NCBI RefSeq assembly: GCF_017308015.1
Contig: NZ_JAFKFW010000006.1
Span: 143,684 to 207,683 of the forward strand
DNA from: Allobosea sp.
GTDB lineage: Bacteria; Pseudomonadota; Alphaproteobacteria; Rhizobiales; Beijerinckiaceae
Reading direction: 5' to 3'
DNA: 64,000 nt
Part shown: positions 17,333 to 26,084 of the stretch, piece by piece
Numbering within the stretch: the stretch's first letter is position 1
Layout of the letters: each line of letters opens with the position of its first letter
Made by a program: the position numbers and the translations under genes
The notes under the pieces: model-generated
Told to the model about the DNA's origin: nothing
Database searches by the model: none
What the model saw: only the letters and a program-made list of their open reading frames with translations

Positions 17333-18178
17333 TCACGACAGCCAGCGCTTGCGGCGCTTGTAGCTCTTCACCTCGCGGAAGGACTTCTTGTTGCCCTCGG
17401 CGACGCCGAGATAGAATTCCTTCACGTCCTCGTTCTCGCGCAGCATCCTGGCCTCGCCGTCCATGACGACGCGGCCGGTCTCCATGATGTAGCCATAGGT
17501 CGCGTAGCGCAGCGCCATGTTGGTGTTCTGCTCGGCGACGAGGAAGGAGACGCCCTCGTCGGCATTGAGCTGGCGCACGATCTCGAAGATCTCCTCGACG
17601 ATCTGCGGGGCGAGGCCCATCGAGGGCTCGTCGAGCAGGATCATCTTCGGGTTCGACATCATGGCGCGGCCGATGGCGCACATCTGCTGCTCGCCGCCGG
17701 AGGTGTAGCCGGCCTGCGACGAGCGGCGCTGCTTCAGGCGCGGGAACAGCGTGTAGATCTTCTCGAGGTCGCGCCTGATCGCGGCATTGCCGTCGCGACG
17801 GGTGAAGGCGCCGGTCAGCAGGTTCTCCTCGATCGAGAGATGGCCGAAGCAGTGCCGGCCTTCCATGACCTGGATGCAGCCGCGCCGGACCAGCTCGTTC
17901 GGGGACATCTTGTCGACGCGCTCGCCGTCGAAGACGATCGAGCCCTTGGTGACCTCGCCGCGCTCGGCCTTGAGCAGGTTGGAGATCGCCTTCAGCGTCG
18001 TGGTCTTGCCGGCGCCGTTGGCGCCGAGGATCGCGACGATGCCGGCGCGCGGCACGGTGAGCGAGACGCCCTTCAGCACCAGCACGACATGGTCGTAGAT
18101 GACCTCGATATTGTTGAGCGACAGGATGGTGTCGCTCGCGGTCGTTGCTGTTGGCTTTTCGAGGGTGGCGGTCGACAT
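17333..18178 (-). CDS. livF: Branched-chain amino acid-type ABC transporter ATPase (LivF-like)
   Basis: This 281-residue ATPase has Walker A GANGAGKTT (about 54-62). The signature motif is changed: the usual LSGGEQQ reads YTSGGEQQMCAIGRAM. Walker B is MILLDEPSMGLAP. The C-terminus carries a basic tail (REVKSYKRRKRW). It sits 70 bp downstream of the binding-protein gene with a stable hairpin between. It should pair with LivG (21860) to drive the LivHM channel. The HAAT family assignment is firm, but the flanking CoA ligases suggest a carboxylic acid rather than an amino acid as substrate. Confidence 0.92.
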   Translation of the reverse strand: MSTATLEKPTATTASDTILSLNNIEVIYDHVVLVLKGVSLTVPRAGIVAILGANGAGKTTTLKAISNLLKAERGEVTKGSIVFDGERVDKMSPNELVRRGCIQVMEGRHCFGHLSIEENLLTGAFTRRDGNAAIRRDLEKIYTLFPRLKQRRSSQAGYTSGGEQQMCAIGRAMMSNPKMILLDEPSMGLAPQIVEEIFEIVRQLNADEGVSFLVAEQNTNMALRYATYGYIMETGRVVMDGEARMLRENEDVKEFYLGVAEGNKKSFREVKSYKRRKRWLS

Positions 18179-18212
18179 CGGCCTCTCCCGGACAATCGGT
18201 ATCGAAAGGGGT

Positions 18213-18237
18213 GCCGGCGGCGGGAGCCGCCGCCGGC
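18213..18237 (-). terminator. Intercistronic GC hairpin between the binding protein and LivF genes
   Basis: GCCGGCGGCG and CGCCGCCGGC form a perfect 10-bp stem with a 5-base loop, between the stop of the binding-protein gene (18248) and the livF start (18178). There is no T run after it on the minus strand. It is more likely a 3' mRNA stabiliser or partial attenuator, as often seen after periplasmic binding protein genes, than a full terminator. Confidence 0.55.
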
Positions 18238-18247
18238 TGCCGTCAGA

Positions 18248-19576
18248 TCAGGACGACTTCTCGCAGGACTCGGTGCGCTTGGGCCAGTTGCCGGCCTTCT
18301 CGACGTAGTCCTTGGCGTTGGACTCGATCAGCGGCCGGACCTCGTCCTTCAGAGGCTCGACCCAGTCGCCCTTCTTGGTCCACTTGGTGCCGTCCCACTC
18401 GGAGACGAACATCTTGCTGTGGCCGGAATGGTCGGTGCAGGAGATCGTGGTCGGGGTGACGAAGCCGCCGAGACCGATCTCCTTGAGGCGGGCCTCGGTC
18501 AGGTTGAGCGATTCGAGGCCACGACGCATGTCCTCGGAATTTATCACCTTCTTGCCGGTGAGCTTCTGCGCGTTGCGGATGCCCTCGACGACGAGCATCG
18601 CGTTGTAGACGCCGCGATTGTAGAGCGCTTCGCCGACCTTCTCCTTCGGCGTCGTGCTCTTGCCCTTGTCGACGACGTGCTTGAGGATGTCCTGCATCGC
18701 AGGCGCCTCGGTGCCGGCGAGCGTCCAGCTCAGTGACTTGTAGCCCTTGGCCTGCTCGCCGCCGGCGCGGGCATCGTCATCGCCGCCGGCCCACCAGACG
18801 CCGACCAACTTGTTCATCGGGAAGTTGTTCTTGGCGGCTTCCTTGACCGCGGTCGGGTTCATCGCGCCCCAGCCCTGGTTGTAGAGATAGTCCGGCCGGT
18901 CGCGGCGGATCGAGAGCCAGAGCGAGCCCTGGTTCTGCATGTCGGCGGCGGCCACCGGATAGAGCTTCAGCTCGAAGCCGTATTTCTTGGCGAGGTTCTC
19001 GAGAACCGGGATCGGCTCCTTGCCGAAGGGCGCGTCGAGATGGATCAGGCCGAGCTTCTTGCCCTTGAGCTTGTCCATGCCGCCGAGCTCGGCCGCCATG
19101 TGCTTCACCATGACGGAGGCGCCGTCCCAATAGGTGAAGGGCGGGATGAAGACCCAGGGGAAGTTCGTGCCGTCGGCCGAGGAAGACAGGCCATAGGCCA
19201 TCGACAGGATCGGGATCTTGTCGACATGGGCGCGCGGGATCGCGGCCAGCGTCGCGCCGGTCGACCAGGGCGAGTAGACGATGGTGTTCTTCGACTTGGC
19301 CTGCTCGTAGCACTCGATCGACTTCTTGGTGTCGTAGCCGGTCTCGCATTCCTCGTAGATGACCTTGACGCCGTTCACGCCGCCGTCGCGCTCGTTGATC
19401 ATCGCGATGTAGTCGCGCATGCCGTCGCCGATCGGGATGCCCGAGCCTGAGAACGGGCCGGTGCGATAGGCGTTGTTGGCGAAGTAGACGCTGTCCTGCG
19501 CCATCGCCGGGGCGAGGGCGCCGGCGGCGAACAGGGCTCCGAGCGCGGCACCCTTCAACAGATTGCTGGTCTTCAT
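18248..19576 (-). CDS. Branched-chain amino acid-type ABC transporter substrate-binding protein
   Basis: This 442-residue periplasmic protein of the leucine-binding (type I fold) family has a Sec signal MKTSNLLKGAALGALFAAGA with cleavage near AMAQ. The mature part opens with SVYFANNAYRTGPFSGSGIPIGDG, the family first strand and ligand loop, and has YEECETGYDTKKSIECYEQA. It is longer than LivJ/K and fits the larger binding proteins of organic-acid HAAT systems. A strong GGAGGA ribosome site precedes the ATG. The ligand is unknown; an aromatic or aliphatic acid fits the neighbouring ligases. Confidence 0.92.
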   Translation of the reverse strand: MKTSNLLKGAALGALFAAGALAPAMAQDSVYFANNAYRTGPFSGSGIPIGDGMRDYIAMINERDGGVNGVKVIYEECETGYDTKKSIECYEQAKSKNTIVYSPWSTGATLAAIPRAHVDKIPILSMAYGLSSSADGTNFPWVFIPPFTYWDGASVMVKHMAAELGGMDKLKGKKLGLIHLDAPFGKEPIPVLENLAKKYGFELKLYPVAAADMQNQGSLWLSIRRDRPDYLYNQGWGAMNPTAVKEAAKNNFPMNKLVGVWWAGGDDDARAGGEQAKGYKSLSWTLAGTEAPAMQDILKHVVDKGKSTTPKEKVGEALYNRGVYNAMLVVEGIRNAQKLTGKKVINSEDMRRGLESLNLTEARLKEIGLGGFVTPTTISCTDHSGHSKMFVSEWDGTKWTKKGDWVEPLKDEVRPLIESNAKDYVEKAGNWPKRTESCEKSS

Positions 19577-19679
19577 GGACTTCCTCCGTTCGTTTCCTCC
19601 GAGGCCGGTTCCAGCCGGTCCCGTCTTGTTTTCGCCGGCGCTTCTATCGTGCCGGTCGTTTCTTGGACTCTCTCCCGCG

Positions 19680-20759
19680 TCAGTACGGGAAGGGCCACGT
19701 CCGCAATTTCTGCTTCCCGATCTGCCAGAGCCTGGCGAGGCCGTGCGGCTCGACGATCAGGAAGGTGATGATCAGCGCGCCGACCAGCATGAAGGTGACA
19801 TGCTCGGCAGCGGCGCCCTGGATCGGGATGCCCAGCGCCGGCAGGCCGAATTTCAACGCCGTCGGCAGGATCGAGAGGAAGGCCGCGCCGAAGAAGGAGC
19901 CGATGAGGGAGCCGAGGCCGCCGATGATGACCATGAACAGGATGTTGAAGGAGAGGCGGATCGAGAACACGTCGGCCGCCTCGCCGCCGCCGTACCAGAG
20001 GAAGATCATCATCGCGCCGGCGACGCCGCAGAAATAGGAGGAGACGGCGAAAGCCATCAGCTTGGCGTTGAGCAGCTTGATGCCCATCAATTCGGCGGCA
20101 ATGTCCATGTCGCGTACCGCCATCCAGGAGCGGCCGAGCTTGCCGTGGACGATGTTGGAGGCGAACCAGGTCAGCACCACGACAAGGCCGAGGCAGACGA
20201 AATAGCGCGTTTCGGGCGTGGCGGAGGCGCCGGTCAGGGGAATGTCGAAGAGCGTGCGCTGTGGCACCTCGATCGCGCCCGAGGCGTTGTAGTTGAACAG
20301 CCAGGGCACGCGCACGAAGGCCCATTGCAGGAAGAATTGCGCGGCGAGCGTCGCGACGGCGAGGTAGAAGCCCTTGATGCGCAGGGAGGGCAGGCCGAAG
20401 AGCACGCCGATGCCGGCCGAGAACAGCCCCGAGAGCAGAATCAGGACGATGATGTTCACGCCCGGGAAGAGGGTGGTGAGCTTGTAGCAGCTATAGGCGC
20501 CGACACCCATGAAGGCGGCGGTGCCGAGCGAGATCAGCCCGGTATAGCCGGTGAGGATGTTGAGCCCGATCGCAGCCAGCGAAAAGACGAGGAAGGGGAT
20601 CATCACCGAGGCGATGAAGAAGTCGCTGCCCAGGAAGGGGATCGCGACCAGGGCGATCGCCAGGATGACGGCGATGCCGATCCGGTCTTCCTTGAGGGGG
20701 AAGACCGCCATGTCGCTGGCATAGCTGGATTTGTATTGGCCGGCCTCGCGGTAGAGCAT
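19680..20759 (-). CDS. livM: ABC transporter permease, LivM-like
   Basis: This 359-residue inner-membrane protein has about 9-10 hydrophobic segments. The family loop GLNILTGYTGLISLGTAAFMGVG (about 66-88) and the C-terminal GGLGSLIGSFFGAAFLSILP are both typical of LivM. It begins 13 bp after the LivH stop, so they are co-transcribed. A 103-bp gap separates it from the downstream binding-protein gene. Confidence 0.92.
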   Translation of the reverse strand: MLYREAGQYKSSYASDMAVFPLKEDRIGIAVILAIALVAIPFLGSDFFIASVMIPFLVFSLAAIGLNILTGYTGLISLGTAAFMGVGAYSCYKLTTLFPGVNIIVLILLSGLFSAGIGVLFGLPSLRIKGFYLAVATLAAQFFLQWAFVRVPWLFNYNASGAIEVPQRTLFDIPLTGASATPETRYFVCLGLVVVLTWFASNIVHGKLGRSWMAVRDMDIAAELMGIKLLNAKLMAFAVSSYFCGVAGAMMIFLWYGGGEAADVFSIRLSFNILFMVIIGGLGSLIGSFFGAAFLSILPTALKFGLPALGIPIQGAAAEHVTFMLVGALIITFLIVEPHGLARLWQIGKQKLRTWPFPY

Positions 20760-20772
20760 GTCGTCCGGCTCC

Positions 20773-21846
20773 TCAGATACGTTCGATGATCTTGTCGCCG
20801 AACAGGCCCTGCGGCCGGAACAGCAGGAAACCCAGGGCGATGAAATAGGCGAGCCAGCTCTCGATGCCGCCGCCGATCAGCGGGCCCCAGTAGAACTCGC
20901 CGAGCTTCTCGCCGATGCCGATGATCAGGCCGCCGACGATGGCGCCGGGGATCGAGGTGAAGCCGCCGAGGATCAGCACTGGCAGGGCTTTCAGCGCCAC
21001 GATCTCCAGCGCGAAGGAGACGTCCGAACGGGCACCCCACATGATGCCGGTGATCAGCGCGACGATGCCGGCGGTGAACCAGACGATGACCCAGATCTGG
21101 TTGAGCGAGATGCCGACCGAGAGCGCTGCCTTGTGGCTGTCGGCCACTGCTCGCAGAGCCCTTCCGATGCGGGTGTACTGGAAGAAGGCGGCAAGCGCGG
21201 CGATCATCAGCGAGGCGATCAGGGCGGCGGCGATATCGATCTTCTGCAGTGAGACCAGCCCGCCTAGGATCTGCAGATCGACCGCGCCTTTCGGCAGGTA
21301 GAGCTGCTCGGCGATCATCTGCTTGGGATTGCCGCCGAAGAGCGATTCACCGAAGCCGATCAGGAAATAGGTGATGCCGAAGGTCGCCATGAACAGGATG
21401 ATGTCGGGCTGGTTGACCAGCGGGCGCAGCACCACGCGCTCGATGGTGACGGCGAGCGCGAACATCACGCCGAGCGTCAGGATGACCGCGAGGAAGGCCG
21501 GAACGCCCTTCTCATAGAGGCCGACCAGCGTCAGCGCCGCAAATACCACCATGATGCCCTGGGCGAAGTTGAAGACGCCGGAGGCCTTGAAGATCAGCAC
21601 GAAGCCGAGGGCGATCAGGGCGTAGAGCACACCGGAGACGAGCCCTTCCCAGATCGTCTGCACCAGCAGGTCGGGCGCCTGGACCATCTGCTGGAACGGG
21701 TCGACGAAGATCGCATAGAGCGTGTTGGAGGTGTCGAGCCGGACGCCGATCGCGAGCGCGGCGACGATGGCCGCGACGATCAGGCCGGCCTTGACCAGCG
21801 GGTTGGCGAGAAGGTTCGGGGCGGGGCGGGTGGCGATGTCGCTCAT
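20773..21846 (-). CDS. livH: ABC transporter permease, LivH-like
   Basis: This 357-residue permease starts at the ATG 21846 (MSDIATRPAPNL); a longer open frame to 21933 overlaps LivG and lacks family sequence. It has a family core, SGVLYALIALGFVLIFKASG (about 74-93), then FNFAQG and GGFTSIPGAIVGGLIIGIGE. The extended N-terminus (one extra membrane segment, about 25-45) is longer than in E. coli LivH, as in many alphaproteobacterial acid transporters. It forms the channel with LivM. Confidence 0.92.
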   Translation of the reverse strand: MSDIATRPAPNLLANPLVKAGLIVAAIVAALAIGVRLDTSNTLYAIFVDPFQQMVQAPDLLVQTIWEGLVSGVLYALIALGFVLIFKASGVFNFAQGIMVVFAALTLVGLYEKGVPAFLAVILTLGVMFALAVTIERVVLRPLVNQPDIILFMATFGITYFLIGFGESLFGGNPKQMIAEQLYLPKGAVDLQILGGLVSLQKIDIAAALIASLMIAALAAFFQYTRIGRALRAVADSHKAALSVGISLNQIWVIVWFTAGIVALITGIMWGARSDVSFALEIVALKALPVLILGGFTSIPGAIVGGLIIGIGEKLGEFYWGPLIGGGIESWLAYFIALGFLLFRPQGLFGDKIIERI

Positions 21847-21859
21847 ATGTCCACGCTCC

Positions 21860-22675
21860 TCAATGTGCCACGCCGAGATAGGCATCGATGACGCGCTGGT
21901 CGGCCTTGACCTCGTCGGGCGTGCCGTCGGCAATCTTGCGGCCGTATTCGAGCACGACGACGCGGTCGGACAGGTCCATCACCACGCCCATATCGTGCTC
22001 GATCAGGGCAATGGTGGTGCCGAACTGGTTGTTCACGTCGAGGATGAAGCGGCACATGTCCTCCTTCTCCTCGAGGTTCATGCCTGCCATCGGCTCGTCG
22101 AGCAGCAGCAGTTCCGGTTCCATCGCCAGCGCGCGGCCAAGCTCGACGCGCTTCTGCAGGCCGTAGGGCAATTTGCCGACCGGCAATTTGCGGATGTGCT
22201 CGATCTGCAGGAAGTCGATGATGTCCTCGACGACGCGGCGATGCGCGATCTCCTCCTGCATCGCCGGGCCATGGCGCAAAGCCTGCCAGAAGAAGCCCTT
22301 CTTCATCTTGAGCGTACGGCCGGTCATGATGTTGTCGAGCGTCGACATGCCCTTGAACAGAGCGACGTTCTGGAAGGTGCGGGCGATGCCGCCGGCAGCG
22401 GCGCGGTGCGGGCGCATCTTGGCGCGGCGCTCGCCCTTGAAGACGATCTGGCCTTCCTGCGGCTGGTAGAAGCCGTTGATGCAGTTCAGCATCGAGGTCT
22501 TGCCGGCGCCGTTCGGCCCGATGATGGCGCGGATCTCGCCCTTGCGGATGTCGAAGGAGACATCGGTGATCGCCTTCACCCCGCCGAAGCGCAGCGAGAT
22601 GTTCTCGACCGAGAGCAGGACCTCGCCCTTGTCGCGGATGGGTGTGCCGGTCACGTTGATCGGTTCCGCGTTCAT
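21860..22675 (-). CDS. livG: ABC transporter ATPase, LivG-like
   Basis: This 271-residue ATPase has Walker A GPNGAGKTS (about 53-61), with S in the final position, and Walker B LLLLDEPMAGMN. The signature motif is poorly conserved: the expected LSGG region reads LPYGLQKRVELGRAL. This is a known feature of LivG proteins in acyl/aryl-acid transporters. Its start overlaps the ligase stop by four bases (ATGA). It pairs with LivF. Confidence 0.92.
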   Translation of the reverse strand: MNAEPINVTGTPIRDKGEVLLSVENISLRFGGVKAITDVSFDIRKGEIRAIIGPNGAGKTSMLNCINGFYQPQEGQIVFKGERRAKMRPHRAAAGGIARTFQNVALFKGMSTLDNIMTGRTLKMKKGFFWQALRHGPAMQEEIAHRRVVEDIIDFLQIEHIRKLPVGKLPYGLQKRVELGRALAMEPELLLLDEPMAGMNLEEKEDMCRFILDVNNQFGTTIALIEHDMGVVMDLSDRVVVLEYGRKIADGTPDEVKADQRVIDAYLGVAH

Positions 22676-24654
22676 GCCGCCTTCGCCGCGGACGGCGCCT
22701 CCTGCCCGGCGACCGGGTAGATCTTGGCGTCGCGCACCTTGACGCGGGCCGCGATCACGCCCTTGCGGCCGTCCTCGAAGGTGACTTCGGTCGAGATGTC
22801 AGCGGCGTCCGAGCCGTCGTAGAGCGCGGTGACCAGCGGGGCATAGCGCTCGGCGATGAAGCCGCGGCGGACTTTCTGGGTGCGGGTCAACTCGCCGTCG
22901 TCGGCGTCGAGCTCCTTGTGCAGGATCAGGAAGCGCTTGATCTGGGCGCCGCCCATCATCGGCTCGGAGGCGAGCGAGCGGTTCACCTCGTCGACATGCT
23001 TGGCGATCATGTCATAGACGAGATCGTGGCCGGCGAGTTCCTGATAGGAGGCATAGACCACGTTGTTGCGCTCGGCCCAGTTGCCGACGGCGATGAGGTC
23101 GATGTTGAGCGCCACCGTCGCATGGTCGCGGCCCTGGCCGAAGGCGACGGCTTCCTTGATGTTCGGATAGAATTTCAGCTTGTTCTCGATGTATTTCGGC
23201 GGGAACAGCTCGCCATTGGCGAGCTTGCCGACATCCTTGGCGCGGTCGATGATCTTCAGGTGCCCGCCGTCGTCGAAGAAGCCAGCATCGCCCGAGCGGA
23301 CATAGCCGTCTTCGGTCATGGTCTCGGCGGTCTTGTCGGGGTCCTTATAGTAGCCGCCGAAGATCGAGGGCGAGCGGTAGAGCACCTCGCCATTGTCGTC
23401 GATGCGGATCTCGACCATCGGCGCGGGCTTGCCGACCGTGTCGGCCTTGATCTCGCCGTTGGGCTGCATGGTGATGTAGACCCCGGCCTCGGTCTGGCCG
23501 TAGAGCTGCTTCAGGTTGACGCCGATCGAGCGGTAGAAGCGGAAAAGCTCCGGGCCGATCGCCTCGCCGGCGGTGTAGCCGACCTTGATATTGGTCAGGC
23601 CGAAGCGGTTGCGCAGGGGGCCGTAGACCAGCACGTCGCCGAGCTTGTAGAGCAGGCGACCCTTCAGCGGCACGCTCTCGCCGTTCAGGATCTGCTCGCC
23701 GTAGCGCTTCGCGACGTCGAGGAAGTAGTGGAACATCTTCCGCTTCAGCGCGCCTGCATCCTCCATGCGCACCATGGTCACGGTCAGCATGTTCTCGAAG
23801 ACGCGCGGCGGGGCGAAGGCATAGGTGGTGCCGACCTCGCGGCGATCGTCGATCACCGTGTCCGGGCTTTCCGGGCAGTTGACGCAGAAGCCGGCCAGCA
23901 TCGCCTGCGCGTATGAAAAGACGTGGTCGCCGACCCAGGCGATCGGCAGATAGGCGATGACCTCGTCAGTCTCGTTCAGCCCGTCGAAGCCGCAGCCGAT
24001 CTCGGCGGCGATCAGCACGTTATAATGGCTGAGCATCACGCCCTTGGGCCGCCCGGTCGTGCCGGAAGTGTAGAGGATGATGCCGAGATCGGAGCCCTGG
24101 CCCAGCTCCATCTCGCGGGCGAGAGCGGCCTCAGCCTGCGGGTCCTTCAGCGCGCGGGCACCGTCAGCGATCACCGTCTCGATGGCGTGGAGCCTGCTGT
24201 GGTCGTAGTCGCGCAGGCCGCGGGGCTCGTCATAGAGCATATGCCGGAGATGGGGCAGGCGATCGGCGATCGAGAGCAGCTTGTCGACCTGCTCCTGGTC
24301 CTGCACCACGGCGAAAACCGCCTCGGCATGGTCGAGGACATAGGCCATCTCCTCGGCGACGCCGTCGGCATAGACCGGGACGGGAATCGCGCCGATCCAT
24401 TGCGCCGCGCACATCGACCAGTACAGCCGCGGCCGGTTCTGGCCGATGATCGCGACCTTCTCACCGCGCTTGAGACCGAGATCTGCCAAGCCCTTGGCGA
24501 AGTTGCGGACGTGCTCGGCGACCTCGGCCCAATTCCAGGACTGCCAGATGCCCAGGTCCTTATGACGGAAGGCGACGCGCGCGGCGCGTTCCCTCGCATT
24601 GCGCAACAGCAATTTCGGAAAGGTATCCGCCTGGCCGGCGGTGCCGCTTGCCAC
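22672..24654 (-). CDS. AMP-forming long-chain acyl-CoA synthetase (FadD/FAA1-like)
   Basis: The 660-residue protein has the AMP-binding P-loop ILYTSGTTGRPKGVMLSHYN near residue 199, the adenine motif LKQLYGQTEAGVY and the FACS-type region DGYVRSGDAGFFDDGGHL. C-terminal IKRFLILHKELDADDGELT includes the hinge/lysine region. The start is GTG at 24654 with GGGAGA upstream. It is the first gene of the cluster that continues with livG-H-M, binding protein, livF and the PaaK-like ligase. It therefore seems to activate the imported acid, or to act by vectorial acylation. Exact chain or ring preference is unknown. Confidence 0.92.
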   Translation of the reverse strand: MASGTAGQADTFPKLLLRNARERAARVAFRHKDLGIWQSWNWAEVAEHVRNFAKGLADLGLKRGEKVAIIGQNRPRLYWSMCAAQWIGAIPVPVYADGVAEEMAYVLDHAEAVFAVVQDQEQVDKLLSIADRLPHLRHMLYDEPRGLRDYDHSRLHAIETVIADGARALKDPQAEAALAREMELGQGSDLGIILYTSGTTGRPKGVMLSHYNVLIAAEIGCGFDGLNETDEVIAYLPIAWVGDHVFSYAQAMLAGFCVNCPESPDTVIDDRREVGTTYAFAPPRVFENMLTVTMVRMEDAGALKRKMFHYFLDVAKRYGEQILNGESVPLKGRLLYKLGDVLVYGPLRNRFGLTNIKVGYTAGEAIGPELFRFYRSIGVNLKQLYGQTEAGVYITMQPNGEIKADTVGKPAPMVEIRIDDNGEVLYRSPSIFGGYYKDPDKTAETMTEDGYVRSGDAGFFDDGGHLKIIDRAKDVGKLANGELFPPKYIENKLKFYPNIKEAVAFGQGRDHATVALNIDLIAVGNWAERNNVVYASYQELAGHDLVYDMIAKHVDEVNRSLASEPMMGGAQIKRFLILHKELDADDGELTRTQKVRRGFIAERYAPLVTALYDGSDAADISTEVTFEDGRKGVIAARVKVRDAKIYPVAGQEAPSAAKAA

Positions 24655-24773
24655 GATTGCGTTCTCCCTGTCGAGCCGCCATGCGTCGTGGCGACTTCCG
24701 CGGGCCGGTTCCCGACCTCGTTCTCATGCAAGACTTGCAGGCGGCTATCATCTTCGCAAGGACCCGCTTGACA

Positions 24774-24801
24774 GACAATTCGCCTTTTGGTGACTATTGT
24801 C
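24774..24801. promoter_or_regulatory. Possible operator and promoter upstream of the ligase-transporter cluster
   Basis: GACAAT (24774-24779) and ATTGTC (24796-24801) are perfect inverted arms 16 bases apart. On the + strand a TTGACA (24768-24773) precedes them with a weak GACTAT about 18 bp on. This could be a promoter for the VOC gene or an operator for the divergent cluster. The assignment is tentative. Confidence 0.3.
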
Positions 24802-24926
24802 CCGCCGAGGTTTGTTTCAAGTGCTGCCTTGTTGCGTAAATCCTTGATTCGCCTCTGGTTTTTTCACGAATCGGGCGGATTAAGTCGGCGAGTGCGGTGG
24901 TGCCTGCGATGGTGAGGGACCGGCTC

Positions 24927-25340
24927 ATGCTTCACCATCTGTCTTTCGGTGTTTCCGATATCGAGCGTGCCTGCGCCTTCTACGACGCGGTGCTGGCGCC
25001 GCTCGGCTATGCCCGGGTCTGGTCCGATCTCAGGCCCGGCGAGACAGGGCAGGCGGTCGGCTATGGCGTGCCGGGCGGGGGCGACAAGCTCGCGTTGAAG
25101 CTCAAGCCCGATGAGCAGCGGCCGCCAGGGCCGGGCTTCCATCTGGCCTTCGCCGCGCCGGATCGCGAGGCGGTCGACCGGTTCCATGAGGAAGCGCTCC
25201 GGCATGGCGGGCGTGACAATGGTGCGCCGGGCCTGCGCGCGCATTACGGGCCGCATTACTATGCGGCTTTCGTCGTCGATCCCGATGGCCATGAGATCGA
25301 GGCCGTGTTCAACGAGCCGGAATTGCCGTGTCTGCCGTAA
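24927..25340 (+). CDS. VOC (glyoxalase/dioxygenase) superfamily protein
   Basis: This 137-residue single VOC unit has paired beta-alpha-beta-beta-beta modules. It starts LHHLSFGVSDIERACAFYDAVL with the first metal His (H4 region) and ends with YYAAFVVDPDGHEIEAVF, where the glutamate is the usual last metal ligand. I chose the ATG at 24927, which has GAGG 9 bp upstream; ATG 24909 and GTG 24897 are in-frame alternatives. Members include glyoxalases, dioxygenases and resistance proteins; no context singles one out. Confidence 0.85.
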   Translation: MLHHLSFGVSDIERACAFYDAVLAPLGYARVWSDLRPGETGQAVGYGVPGGGDKLALKLKPDEQRPPGPGFHLAFAAPDREAVDRFHEEALRHGGRDNGAPGLRAHYGPHYYAAFVVDPDGHEIEAVFNEPELPCLP

Positions 25341-25367
25341 GTGAAATCTTCGTGGGAGATGTAGAAA

Positions 25368-25394
25368 GGCCCGCCATCCGGGGGATGGCGGGCC
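25368..25394 (-). terminator. Strong hairpin terminator for the small secreted protein gene
   Basis: GGCCCGCCATCC (25368-25379) and GGATGGCGGGCC (25383-25394) form a perfect 12-bp stem with a 3-base loop. On the minus strand TTTC follows, so it ends the gene at 25417. It may also stop transcripts from the VOC gene. Confidence 0.6.
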
Positions 25395-25416
25395 GCTGAA
25401 TCGTGGCGAGCGCCTA

Positions 25417-25722
25417 TCAGAAGCGCTCGTAGTGATTACGCCGATAGCCATGGGCCGGTGCCCAGGGCGGCGGGCCACCATGGCGGCGACCATAGCCGTA
25501 GCCGCGATCATAACCGCGGCCGCCACGATTATAGCTATGCCGCTGCTGCCGCTCCATGTTGCGCTGGATTTCCCACATGCGGTGCTCGCGCGTGTGGCGA
25601 GCGTACTCGACCGGCAAGTGATCGAGAGTTTCGGCCTGAGGGAGCGTTACGGGTGCGGCTGTCGCAGGTGTGGCAGCGATCGCAGCGAGGGAAAGGCCAG
25701 CGGCCATCAGAATTCCACGCAT
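25417..25722 (-). CDS. Small secreted Gly/Tyr/Arg-rich protein
   Basis: This is a 101-residue protein with a clear signal peptide (MRGILMAAGLSLAAIAATPA, cleavage near TAA). The first half of the mature chain is ordinary (LPQAETLDHLPVEYARHTRE); the second half is low complexity, with repeated RGYDRGYGYGRR, PPPW and HGYRRNHYERF. It is probably periplasmic or cell-surface and basic. I recognise no family with a known function. It stands alone with its own terminator and AGGAGACG ribosome site. Confidence 0.7.
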   Translation of the reverse strand: MRGILMAAGLSLAAIAATPATAAPVTLPQAETLDHLPVEYARHTREHRMWEIQRNMERQQRHSYNRGGRGYDRGYGYGRRHGGPPPWAPAHGYRRNHYERF

Positions 25723-25800
25723 GGTCGTCTCCTTTTTTGACGCGTCTCATCAGATCATGTTCCAGCGCAATGCTATCTGAACACGGATGTTGGCTGCCGT

Positions 25801-26007
25801 TCAGATATGACGGCGCTGCTGTGCGGGCGAATGCTCCGACGCGGTAGCGGGATGCCGGGGCGCGGCGCGGACTTTCGCCGGCTGGTACGGCTGGAGGGAG
25901 TTGCACCAACTTCCCGACAGGCGCCGGACGATATCCGACTGCGCTGCGGCGTATTCGGCGATCTGGTCGTTGACCCGTTTTACGAACAGGTCGAAGAGGC
26001 CAAACAT
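25801..26007 (-). CDS. Small hypothetical protein
   Basis: This 68-residue protein begins MFGLFDLFVKRVNDQIAEYA and is amphipathic for the first 35 residues, then proline/basic to the end. The ATG at 26007 has AGGAAA about 8 bp upstream, better than the upstream in-frame start at 26088, which overlaps the Crp gene. It resembles the many short start-MFxxF orphan proteins of Hyphomicrobiales, but I cannot assign a family. The coding call rests on the ribosome site and start alone. Confidence 0.5.
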   Translation of the reverse strand: MFGLFDLFVKRVNDQIAEYAAAQSDIVRRLSGSWCNSLQPYQPAKVRAAPRHPATASEHSPAQQRRHI

Positions 26008-26084
26008 GACGGCGTTTCCTTTCTCAGCCAGGGCTGTTCGGCAGAGGAAACGCGCGAGATGCGATTTGGTGCCGCGCCGGCTTG

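Noticed and set aside
22918-24771. Long + strand open frames opposite the acyl-CoA synthetase gene
   Set aside because: High-GC antisense shadows without family motifs.
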